In this document: positions 21,912 to 31,700 of the stretch, one piece after another | How positions within the stretch are numbered: position 1 is the first letter of the stretch | How the letters are laid out: each line of letters starts with the position of its first letter | Source of the DNA: Isochrysis galbana | Taxonomy: Eukaryota > Haptophyta > Isochrysidales > Isochrysidaceae | Direction: 5' to 3' | Length of the DNA stretch: 64,000 bases | NCBI GenBank assembly: GCA_018136815.1 | Contig: CM030937.1 | Coordinates: forward strand, 3,275,820 to 3,339,819 | Notes under the pieces: generated by a model | Seen by the model: only the letters and a program-made list of their open reading frames with translations | Databases searched by the model: none | Told to the model about the DNA's origin: nothing | Translations under genes and position numbers: made by a program

Positions 21912-22216
21912 CGGCAGCCACAAATTCGAAGGAAAGATTTTCATCGAATTCGTCGAGTCCATTCGATGATGTGTTACACCCTTGAGCGTCGACGTGCGCG
22001 CTAGTGTCATGGAGATTGCGGTGACCTCTCACCTCTCGGCGGGGGTACCACGTTAGAACTTATAGCGTCATATGACATCTTGTTAGCTAGCATTCCTAGC
22101 CACATCCACCGGACGAGCCATGCGCCAACCGCGCACACCCCCATCGCGGGGAAGGGGCTCCGTTGCCGTCGAAGGGCTACAGTCCCTCAGTACTAAGGTT
22201 ATACTAACACAACAAT
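21912..22216 (+). repeat. Promoter-adjacent dispersed repeat, copy upstream of the thioredoxin gene
   Basis: About 300 bases similar along their length to 51160-51530: AAAGATTTTCATCGAATT, GTTACACCCTTGA, CTCTCGGCGGG, CACGTTAGAA, CCGGACGAGCCAT, CTCCGTTGCCG and CCTCAGTACTA. It ends about 300 bases before the thioredoxin ATG. No ORF. Confidence 0.65.
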
Positions 22217-22513
22217 AAAACTCTGACGTCGGGGACCGATAGAGGACAGAGTAAGTATGGATAGATGATGTAATTGTACCTCCGGGTGGCGGCGGTCTGC
22301 TGCGTCTCTTGTCGGCCCTCGGCGCTTGGCGCTCGGCGCGGCCTCGGCTCACCTCGGAGCCTTTTAATCTCCCGCTCCTCCGCGCCGTTCTGCGCCGGCT
22401 GCATTAGTACGGCTCTCGGAGCTGCACCGCACGTTCCTCTTTCCAAGCTCTCGCTTTTGCTCGCTGTCCTTCCCCTCCGCCTGCAGCTCAGGTTTGCCAC
22501 GAGCTCGTTCCGG

Positions 22514-23677
22514 ATGTTCGCCACAATGCTCTTCCTGCTCTGTTGCCTCATGAGCACGGCTGAGGGCATGCGCCTGCGGCCCAGTGCGGCGCGGCTCTAT
22601 GTGTTGCGTGGCGGTCAGCTCGATGATCAGCTCCCGCTCGAAGAGCCAATCTCTGACGTGCGAGTCATTGAGGACGCTGAGGTCTGCTGCTGCTTCTCGC
22701 CAGCCCACATTCATAGACAGACCCCTGGGCCTACTCTACAGAAAGGGCTGCCGACCAGCCGTGTCGGCATGCCTGTGGTTCAACATGGCTGATAGTTCGT
22801 GTGCTAGTTCGCTACCTCACATTCGACAGCTACCCATCCACCTTCCTCCTCCACACCACCTTTGGTGCTTATGCTATCAGGATTTGACAGAGGCACTTGA
22901 AGAAGCAGGATCCAGGCTTTTGGTTCTGGATTTCTACGCACCGTGGTGTGGGCCATGCAAGAAGATTGGACCCATCCTGGAGATGCTGGCAACGAAGCAC
23001 CGGCCGAAGCCGGGCAACGACTCGTCCGGCGTCCTCTTCTATAAGTGCAACGTCGATGACTCACGCGAGTTTGCGCAGGTGCTTCGCGAACTTTGCGCAG
23101 ATTCTGTGGATCCTGGTCTCCTATGGTCACCATGGGCTTTGCGGAGAATCAACTCTTGACTTTTATCAGCATCTGAACTCCTACTAAAGCGCATCCTTAT
23201 GATGCCCAACTGCATTAAACTGTAACTGTGTCGTGAGAAATTTCCAGCGCTGTTCCGCGTGCAAAACACACTTTTGAGAGTTACGCATTTCACCCATGAT
23301 GCTTGCTGACATGTAGGAGCAAGGGGTTAAGTCGATGCCGACGATCATGTTTTTTCGTAATGGGGAAAAGGTGCGCATCTCTTTTCCCAGCGAATGAGTC
23401 GCCTCGTCGGCAGCGATATCTCGTGAGTCATTCTGCAGTGAAGCCATTCTATATTCCACCCCAGCCAACCAGCTGCGGCCTCTGTGCCGGCCATCTTTGT
23501 CAGGTGGAGACTATTGTTGGGGCGGATATTGCCGCTCTTAAGGCGTTCATCAAACGCCAGACTTTGCATCCGCTTCTTCGTGCACTCTCCGGAGAGCGTG
23601 TGGTTGGTGGCCTTGTTGCTGCCTACTTATTGTGGTCGTACAAGGAGACCCGATCATCCACTATCGGCTTTGCTTGA
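22514..23677 (+). CDS. Thioredoxin-domain protein with signal peptide and C-terminal hydrophobic segment, 197 aa
   Basis: Exons 22514-22681, 22881-23078, 23317-23370 and 23504-23677, all joined in phase 0. The ATG at 22514 starts a hydrophobic leader (MFATMLFLLCCLMSTAEG), so the protein is probably secretory or plastid-targeted. The thioredoxin fold follows: VLDFYAPWCGPC with the redox pair at residues 79 and 82, then CNVDDSREFAQ, then SMPTIMFFRNGEK with the cis-proline at about 130, and VGAD near the end. The last 30 residues contain VVGGLVAAYLLW, a likely membrane segment or amphipathic tail. WCGPC is the classic disulfide-reductase motif. The upstream region contains the dispersed repeat at 21912-22216. 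Confidence 0.88.
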
Positions 23678-24383
23678 TGCATGGATTCGGTCCTCTCAAT
23701 CAGCATGCTGTATGCCTTCTCGCCTTTCGGCCATGTGAGAAGACGCACAACCGAATTGACAATGATTTCCATCGCCAAAGCATGAACAAGTCCATTTGAT
23801 AAGTCATTGTGGAATACTACGCGTGCATTGATTGAGGAAGTCCAATTGAGAAAAACGCATGCAGGAGGGAACCGATGGCACAGCGAACGGTGTGTGCTTG
23901 TGCGCGACAAGCTGTGCTAAAACCGAATCGGTCAAGTATGCCATGTTGCCTGCCGAGTTTAGAGGATCCTTCCCCACTCAAGACACCACAATTATGAACC
24001 TGCAGGCTAGATACTAGATAGCCGCCCTCGGGATGTAGCAATCTGCGGCGCTATCCGCGCGCTCTCTACTCCCTGTGGCATTCTTGGAGACCGCTACCTT
24101 GTGGTGTAGCACTCGAGGTTCGTTGTGTTTGTGTGCTGGAGTTGCTACGTATCCCTGGGCAGTGCCGCATTCGGGGGAAGGAGAGGGGGGAGCGTGTGCT
24201 CATGCTCATGTTAAAAATGAGAAAGTGCAACCTGAACTTGCTACTTGCCAGAAGGTGCAGTCTGAGGTTATTTTTTTCAACCTCGTACCCCCCCCCCGTT
24301 GGTGTAAAGGCAAACGGGTTGGGATTGGGTTTGGAGTGAGTATCGTGATTCCTATTTTTTAATTTTTAAATAATATAACTGAC
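23678..24383. other. Intergenic, no gene seen
   Basis: No supported coding sequence. There is a short pyrimidine/C-run near 24288-24298. The LINE-like hairpin follows at 24384. Confidence 0.4.
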
Positions 24384-25330
24384 AACTAACTTTATAGTTG
24401 GTTGCGATGGAGCGCGCTGCCGAGCCTCTCCTCTCCTTCGGGTCACCCGCCGAGGGCGGCCCCCCTGCCCCCACGGACCAGTCGCTGGCGAAGCGGCCGC
24501 GTCCACCCTGGGAGGCCGACAAGGTGCGTGCGACCCCGGTCGCGCCACACGGCCCGTGGCCCCGGCCACACCACCCACAGCAGCCATGCTGCCCTCCCAC
24601 ATGGGAGGCAGCTGGCTGCAGGCCTCAGGAGGACTGCCTCAGACGGACAGGACCGTCACTCCACTGGGCATGCCTTATGGCAGAGGCCCCTCTCACCCTG
24701 GCCAGGGCCGCGCCGCCTCGGCGGCGCGGCTCGTGGCCGGGTGGCTCTCATGGGCACAACTTCTTGACAAACAACATCTTACGACATGAATGCATGCCAC
24801 TCTGGCCACACAGAGCGAGACCAGCAGCCACTACAACCAGACGGATTGCGCACCCAGACTCCCTGCCACACCCCCCCACCGCCCCCTCTTAGCAACACTA
24901 ACCTCCCCATCGCCTGCGACCGGCCCTCAGGAGACGGACTCAGAAGGAGAAGATCAACCAGGAGACACAGATGCCACCTATGACTTGTCGTTCCAACAAG
25001 CGGGCGACCTAATCTTTCACGACACGACGGTTTACGCGGCCATCGTAGAGCTTCTTCTCGAGCTCGAAGGCGTCGACCCCGAGCCTCACTTCTGGGCCCG
25101 CTCCTCAAAGGGCCCGTGGCACATCGCAGTCAATGAAGACTGCGCCCAACAATTCCAAGCTCGGTACGGACTCCAAACCACGCTTCGGATCCACCAAGTT
25201 GACGTGGCAGTGCAGGTCAAAATCGTAACCATCGAGGACAAGCTAAACAAAAAGGGCACCTCGTCGCGCAAGGCGCTCTACGAAGCCCGCAAGCTCCCCC
25301 CGCCCCCCGCCTTAGCCGCCGCCGTTGACC
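24384..25330 (+). mobile_element. LINE-like copy (subfamily C) with a frameshifted ORF1
   Basis: It starts with the hairpin AACTAACTTTATAGTTGGTT (24384-24403), then an ATG at 24407. The first ~480 bases match 46697-46925 and the minus-strand copy at 60869-61260 (shared ACGGCCCGTGGCCCCGGCCA). No clear 3' end or target duplication was found; the right boundary is approximate. Confidence 0.65.
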
Positions 25331-25515
25331 AAGAAGGAGCGACGACCAGTGTGGGCGCCGCGCCACCCAATCAAGTGTGGACCATCGATGGAATATCGTG
25401 GGGGGCGAATGGGGGACAATCGATGGGACGGGAGGTTGAGTGGCGTTTTGTGATGCTGATGCTAAGCTTGAGCGCTAAGGCGCCCGCTTTGGACGGCCTG
25501 GGTGTGGTTTTGTGA
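24407..25515 (+). pseudogene. LINE ORF1, frameshifted
   Basis: The N-terminal part reads from the ATG at 24407 to a stop at 24892. The C-terminal part is in another frame (24790-25515), with overlap at 24790-24892, so one indel separates them. The second part contains the conserved ORF1 domain (EGVDPEPHF, SKGPWHIAVNEDCAQQF, SRKALYEA) shared with the 466-aa protein at 323-1723, here preceded by an acidic stretch. The relationship is clear although DNA similarity is limited, which shows two diverged subfamilies. The extension past about 25330 probably runs into host sequence. Confidence 0.6.
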
Positions 25516-25574
25516 TGCTAAGCTTGAGCGCTAAGGCGCCCGCTTCGGAGGGCCTGCGTGCATAATCACAAAAG
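25446..25574. repeat. Tandem duplication of about 55-60 bp
   Basis: TTTTGTGATGCT followed by AAGCTTGAGCGCTAAGGCGC and GCGCCCGCTT occurs at 25446-25500 and again at 25508-25556. It is closed by ATAATCACAAAA, which forms a 9-bp inverted match with the left end. Confidence 0.55.
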
Positions 25575-25902
25575 TGTGGATAATATGAATGATTCATGTC
25601 GTCCGTGGATATCTGTAGCACGACACACAGCTCGTGAGTGCGCAGACAATGCGAACGTCTGCATTCATGCATGTTCGAAGCGACCCACACGACATGGAAT
25701 TGCGGCCTAACTCAAGACCACACTCGAGACAAGGAGACCGTCTTGTCGTGGCGTTGCCAGCAGCATCGCTGCTCATGGGTCGATATTCGTCGCGAATTGG
25801 CGAAGGCATCAGCTAGATACCGACAAACAACTAACTCAGTTGAACAACCTACTCAGATTTCATCAGCGGGCGAGTGCCAGGAAGCGGTGCGACCCGTGCT
25901 TC

Positions 25903-26628
25903 TCAGGCTCCTTCACTATGTGCGTGGAGCCATGCCGCCTCAACCTCGCTCGTACCAGCAATGGCCTCCATGACTAATCTGTGCTCGTTTTGCTCGTCTT
26001 CAATCGCGATGCGCGTCACCTCTGTTGCAGAGACCAACGGTCCGCTGCCCATCCCTGGACATGGCGTTCCTGCCTTTGCCTCTTGCCAAGCGTCAGCGGA
26101 CTCGACGTTTCCTGCCCAAAAGGGCCACGACTTGCACTGTGATGGCCGTGCGGTGTATACAGAGCACAGGCCCTTGCCGCTTGACCGGTCGAGAAGGATG
26201 CAGTCTTGGCCGTTGCCGTCAGGCGCGGGCGTCTCCTCCAAGGTGTAGAGGTATGGGCCCTCTGGACCCGCACCCTCGGGTTTGACTCGGCGGACCTTGC
26301 TTCGGTAGAACTCATTCGTGCTCATCCCCAGCTGCCTGGCCATATTGTTCGCCTCTTCTGCTGTAAAGTAGATGTAGCCTGGGCTACCAGAGCAGCAGTT
26401 CCCGCACGCGGAGCAAGAGAAGCGGAGGCCATCGGCAAACCACGGGTTCTGTCCAGAATGAAGTGAGACTGTGCTGCTGAGGAGGCGAGTGGCGTTAAAA
26501 GGCGAGGCGCGCATGAGCCGCGCCGGGGGTGTCCATGCGGCGACAGAGGCGGCCAGCAGCATGTTCCCACCACGCTGATCGTCTTCAATACTCTTGAGGG
26601 AGCAGCGAGGAGAGCGGACAGACCCCAA
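25903..26628 (-). CDS. CxxCxxCC (YkgJ-type) metal-binding protein, 241 aa
   Basis: Single exon with ATG at 26628; a second ATG at residue 23 (MLLAASVAAW) could be the start of a targeting peptide. C72, C75, C78 and C79 form C-x2-C-x2-CC (in FSCSACGNCCSG), followed by YIYFTAEEANNMARQLGMS. Then come two further cysteines in GLCSVYTARPSQCKSWPFW. This is the pattern of the YkgJ/UPF0153 putative zinc- or iron-chelating family, whose biochemical role is not settled. The N-terminal extension rich in Ala, Ser and Arg suggests import into an organelle (inference). It is divergent from the ankyrin gene at 26958, with a 329-bp shared upstream region. Confidence 0.82.
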   Translation of the reverse strand: MGSVRSPRCSLKSIEDDQRGGNMLLAASVAAWTPPARLMRASPFNATRLLSSTVSLHSGQNPWFADGLRFSCSACGNCCSGSPGYIYFTAEEANNMARQLGMSTNEFYRSKVRRVKPEGAGPEGPYLYTLEETPAPDGNGQDCILLDRSSGKGLCSVYTARPSQCKSWPFWAGNVESADAWQEAKAGTPCPGMGSGPLVSATEVTRIAIEDEQNEHRLVMEAIAGTSEVEAAWLHAHSEGA

Positions 26629-26957
26629 GGCACAGCGATGATGTCTAAAGTGGGAGTATACCTACTTTATAGTACTTCCAGCAGGAGTACTCTACTTCTT
26701 TTTGAGATTCATTGTCGCAAGGATTTATAGATTTCTGGGGTTTGCTGGTACTCCCGCGTGATTTCATCATCATACATTATATTACCTTTATATGAAACTC
26801 CCTCTGCGTGTGAATTTTCTAATTTTAACCCCTTATCCTCTTTGTTAGGTGACGGTTGAGAAGTTGCAGTCCCATCGTCTCGAAATCGTTTCCAAATGTG
26901 TAACAGGCCTCCCCGCTCGGGGGGGCGCCAGCCAGTCCGCTACATCGGCGCCGAGTC
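26629..26957. promoter_or_regulatory. Shared upstream region of two divergent genes
   Basis: The 329 bases between the two start codons are AT-richer than the genes and must hold both promoters. GGAGTA and TACTCC motifs recur around 26652-26690 and 26750, including GCAGGAGTACTCTACTT. No established element is recognised. Confidence 0.4.
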
Positions 26958-27705
26958 ATGGTCGCCGGGATGCGTGTAGGCCTCGCGCTGGCCCTCGCGT
27001 CGTGGGTGGGCGCTCAGCCGATCTTTGAGGCGGTACAGCAGGATAGGGGCTCGCTCATCAGGGCGGCTCTCGCCGAGGACCTGTCTGCTCTCAACCTGGT
27101 TGGGCCGGGTGGACAGACACCACTCATGCATGCAGTCCTCATGGGCAAGGAGCACGCGGTCCGCGCATTGCTGAAGGCGGGCGCAAACACCGCGATCGGC
27201 GAGAAGGACGGCTATACGCCATGTCACGGAGCCGGCTTCCAGGGGCGCAGCTCGATCATGCGTCTGCTGATTGACCACGGGCTGAATCCGTAAGCCAACC
27301 TGCCACAGATCGCCATGCTTCGCCAGTCTCGTCTCACTGGGGCATCGAATAGCCTAATGGCCACCTGGAGAGTCAGCTGAAGCGCATAAGAGTGTAAGCG
27401 GCGAACATGTTAGGTGCACGACCCTAAATTCTCTAGCTCAAGCCCGGCGGCCTTACTCTCTCCACGCTCCCTTTGACTCTAGGTCCGATCGTCATAGTGA
27501 TGGCTTCACCCCTCTTCACCGAGCATGCTGGGGAGGTGAAGCGCGGCATACTGACACAGTCCGTGTCCTTCTTGAAGCGGGAGTATCCCCCCTGGAGAGG
27601 AGCGCCGATGGGAAGAGACCCATAGATATGGCGCGAAGAAGCGAAACGCGCGACTTGTTGCGAGACAAGATGGAGGAGATGGAGGAAAAGGAAGAGCTGA
27701 GATGA
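26958..27705 (+). CDS. Ankyrin-repeat protein with signal peptide, 184 aa
   Basis: Exons 26958-27289 and 27483-27705. The first gives MVAGMRVGLALALASWVGAQ, a likely signal peptide, then ankyrin repeats GGQTPLMHAVLMGKEHAVRA and DGYTPCHGAGFQGRS. The second exon continues with DGFTPLHRACWGGEARHTDT, then VRVLLEAGVSP and DGKRPIDMA, ending in a Glu/Lys/Met-rich tail. The donor is CC|GTAAGC and the acceptor CTCTAG. Ankyrin repeats mediate protein binding; no partner can be inferred. Confidence 0.8.
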
Positions 27706-28640
27706 ACTAGCTTTGTCCCAAACGTTGCACGGTGCACGAGGCCCCGGTCTGAGGCGGAGAGAACTGATGAGATTGTACGAATGCAGAGCAAGGGCGGGCG
27801 GCTTCCGAAACTCTGTTCAGAAGAGTAGGGCGGGCTTCTTGTGAAACTCTAATTATGAAGGCTAGGGCGGGATGGAGTAGCGTTAGCTCTAGCCCCCTCA
27901 GAATGGGTAATGCGGATAAAGGCATTGCACATTGTTGGTGGCAGTGGTGGTGTGGATGGAGTTGTGGATCATTAGCAGCCATTGTATGAACAAGGGGAGT
28001 GGGGAGGAACGAGGAGGGACCGTGGGACATCGGGCGCAAGCCGTGCGTGTGGACGGGGGGCGGGGCAAGGCCTGGCGGGCCGCTCAGAGCTCAGAGGCTT
28101 AGCACATGGGGGGAGTAAAAAAAACTTCTTAATATTCTTAGATTCTTACCGCGCTCGCGGCGCATGGAACCACTACCTACACGTAGTATACTTTCTACAC
28201 CCCCACTCCCCACTCCCCCGGCCCTTCCCCCCCCCCCCCCCGCCATAAGGCGACTCCCCCCGTCCCCCGTGCACTACTACTAGTACTAGGGGGATAGGGA
28301 TAGGGATAGGGGTAAAGGCGTAAATAAAGGGCTTAGATGTGGTCCGGTGCCCCCCCCCCCCCCCGGTGATCCGTTCCCCCATTCCTCCTATGCCTACCGG
28401 GCTGGCGGCGGCCTCAGACTAGCCCGGTCACTCACTATGGGGGTGCGGAGGACACCAGCTAGCTACAATGGACAATGGGTGAATGAAGGTCACCAGGGTG
28501 GGAGGAGCCTCTGCCATGAGGCATGCCCAGTGGTGTCTCTTTGTTCTCTGTCTGTTGTGTCTGCCATGCTGTCTGCAGTCTGCTGTCCGCCGTTAGGGAA
28601 TAGGCGAGGCCGCCGCCATATGCTTCGTTGACTTCTCGAT
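27706..28640. other. Intergenic with C-runs and a LINE-like fragment
   Basis: No gene supported. Homopolymer C-runs lie at about 28218-28235 and 28351-28365. 28490-28560, read on the minus strand, resembles the subfamily C copy around 60967-61010 (shared CCTCTGCCATGAGGCATGCC). It abuts the open frame of the gypsy element, whose 5' LTR is not visible here. Confidence 0.45.
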
Positions 28641-28767
28641 TCCTCAGCGGCCTGGACCGCCACCCCTCTCGCTTCTCGATACTTCTGTCACTTCCTCTCG
28701 CGTTTCATTTCGTACCTCTAACGTTTCGCCTCTCCGATCTACGAGCTCGCCGTCCCTCGGACCCTTC

Positions 28768-31700
28768 TTGTTGTCTTTCCAACCTGGGGATGCTACCCTA
28801 GGTTGCGATGCCGTCGTTCCCGAAGTTCGCGTTTTCGTTTCAGTCGTTCAATCGATCCGGAGTCACCCCCATCTGCTCATATGTGGTGGGGACGATTCGA
28901 CTCCGGGAGTTCCGTTCTCCCTCGCCGTTCGTTCGCTACCTCCTTCGTCGCTCTCGTCGTCCTCGAATCATTCGTTCAATGCTCTCGATTACGAGCGCTC
29001 AACGCTAGTTCTTGCCTTGAGCCCCGTCGCTGCCGATCCGTCTGCTGTCGCCAGTCAAATCCTGGATGGACTCGCCGATTTGTTCCCTCGAAACTCGCCG
29101 TTAAGCTGCCTTGGCCGTGCCAGCGAGGTTAGCCCCTCCGGATGGACGGTGGCCTATACCCTTGCTGTTCGTCGCTGGCTCGCTCCGCCTACGATGGTCG
29201 CGCCAACCCGATTGGGTTGGCAACCGATACCGACTAGCTCGTTTGAGGAATCGTTCGTTGACGGAGGGGTATTCGCCAATATGCCCTCCGTTGTACAACG
29301 CGCATTCCGTCGATTGTTCCGTTCTCAGCCTGCTCTATTCTCGTCCGAATCTCTTCCGGCTCAGACGGCTCGCACATTGGCCGCCGCGTCTCCGTCGATC
29401 CCGGTCACTCGCAATCCCGTATACGTTTCCGCTGTCGTTCCGCTTTGCCAGTTTTCAGTGTGCCTGACTTTGGTTCCGGCCGCTGAAGATTTGCTCATAC
29501 ATCTCGCGCGCACTCGCCCTTCCTTGAAGGAGGGCGAGACCCTCTCGTACGTTATCGATCTCGCTTTCCAACGCGCCGCCGCTCACGGTGCCGCGCACGT
29601 AATGCCGAAAGATATTGCCGAGGCGGCGCAGCTTGTTCTGCGCCCTAGCCGATCGCCTGAGTCTCCAGCTCAGGTGCTACCTATCCACTTCGACGAAATT
29701 TGTGTCACACTCAGAGACGTAAGGCGTGACGTCGAGGCCGTGCAGACCGACGGCATCTCGCCTCCTCGCGTCTTGATTATCGGCGAGACGAGTGGAGTAG
29801 TCTCGTCCATGTTTTTGCTTGCTGGCGCTGATGTAGCGACGTGCGATCTGTTCCCGTCCGAAGTCGATTACGTTCCGCACTTCGACGGGGACGCGGATCT
29901 CGTCCAAGACCTCGGATGGGACTTGATTATCGCGCACCCGCCGTGCACTTATCTCTCGAACGCTGGCTTGAGGTGGATCCATTCCAACCCGCAGCGTATG
30001 TCTGATACGATTTCGGCCGTCGCGCAATTTCGCCGTCGCTTGAACGCCAGGGCTCCGTTTCTGGCGGTGGAGAACCCGAAGATGCACCACTATGCCAAGT
30101 CGCTACTCGGGGGTCTCGAAGCCACGCAATACGTCCATGCATGGCAACATGGAACGGGACATACTAAGGCTACGGGGCTCTACCTTTCGCCCAGCCTTCC
30201 TCCGCTCGTGCCGACGTGCATTGTTCCTGGTCGCCAGCACGCAATGGCAAACCTCCCCATGTCCCCTCATCGCGGCTCGATGCGCAGCCGCACTTACGTG
30301 GGTATCGCCGGTGCGATGGCGATGCAGTGGATGCCCGTCGTCCTCGACTACTGCCGTCGTACTCCGACTCGTCCGGCCGCGTCCGCCGCCTCCCTCCTAT
30401 CTCAGGCTCGTGACCTGCAATCAAGCCGGTTGGCGGCTGAGGCTGGTTCCAATTCTGAGCCTTCGAATGTTTCGAGTGTCGCCGCGATTGATAGGGAGTG
30501 GCGGCCGTGGCTAGGGTCGCCCCGCTCGTCGTTGTTACCCGTTCGTCCCGCTCGGATGATTCGTAAGGTCCGCAACCGCTGGCGTGTATGGACGGCGGTG
30601 CGCGGTGCGCACGGCTCGATCTCGTATGCCTGGCTGCCGTTGTCTCCGTCGCTAGCGTCGGCTCTCGACGCAGAGGTCCGCCTTCATTCGCCCGCGGTGG
30701 AGGAGGAGCCGTTGCCGATCCTTACTCCCTCTCCCTCTCCCTCGTCCTCGTCGCCGTTTGTGCCGATGCCTCCTCTCTTGGAGACGTGTGCCTCCGTTTC
30801 CTTTCCGGACACGCTTACTCCAGAGGGTTGGCATGCCGCCTTGCGTCTAACCTGGTCAGGCCAGGAACGCCTTGCTCTGCTTCCGACGCCGCCATCTCGC
30901 CTAGGCTTGGGTGCCTTGCCGGACTTGCACCCGCCGCTGCCTCCGCTCGACCGCCCCGCTCGCCGCTCAGTTGCTGAGGTCATTGCCGACCATAAGCAGC
31001 GGCACGCCGCTTTCGTTCCCTCGGGCTTCACGCCTGCTCTCAGCCTTCCTGCTGTTGTCGCTTCTGTGACCAGGGAGGTACCGGCGAGGCTTGTCTCCGA
31101 CACGCCGCCGAGCCTCTACCCCCGTCACTGCCTATATGTTCGCGATCTTATCGTTTGCCGTCAATCCGCTACGGGCCCTACTCGTTATATCGTCGATTCC
31201 GCTCTCGCCGTCAACAAGACTCTCGCCGACACGGGAGCCGGCCCCTCGGTTGTGACCACCGAGTTGTTGGCTGCATTGCCCCGCGACGCTTGCGTCTTGA
31301 TCGAACACGCTTCGGACCGACCTGCCGTTGTCGGACCGGATGGTAACCCCCTTCGAACTCGCGGCTACGCTACGTTGGTTTTCTCCCTCTCCGGTGTCGA
31401 ATTTCGGCACCGCTTTCTCGTCGTCGAAGGCGCGCCTATGCTTCTCCTGGGAAACGATTTCCTGGAAGCATACGCCGCCTGTATCGAACTGTCGCCTGAT
31501 GCGAAACGTGATGGCCGCTTGACCCTTGTGGTCAACGATCGTCGCGTTCCATCCCTCGTATCTACTCGCCCTCGTATCTCTTCGGCACCGCTAGTCGCTA
31601 TGATCTCCGCCGACTCGCCTCAGGCGGATGACTCGCCGCTCGTCCCCATCGCGGACGATCTCTCATCCTGCCAGGCTCACGGCGAGTCGCCGCCGGCGAT

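Noticed and set aside
21410-22010. Minus-strand frames of 150-170 aa
   Set aside because: No family motif, no splice support, and partly inside the dispersed repeat.
25594-25973. Small frames downstream of the LINE ORF1 copy
   Set aside because: Overlap the end of the CxxCxxCC gene or low-information sequence; no support.
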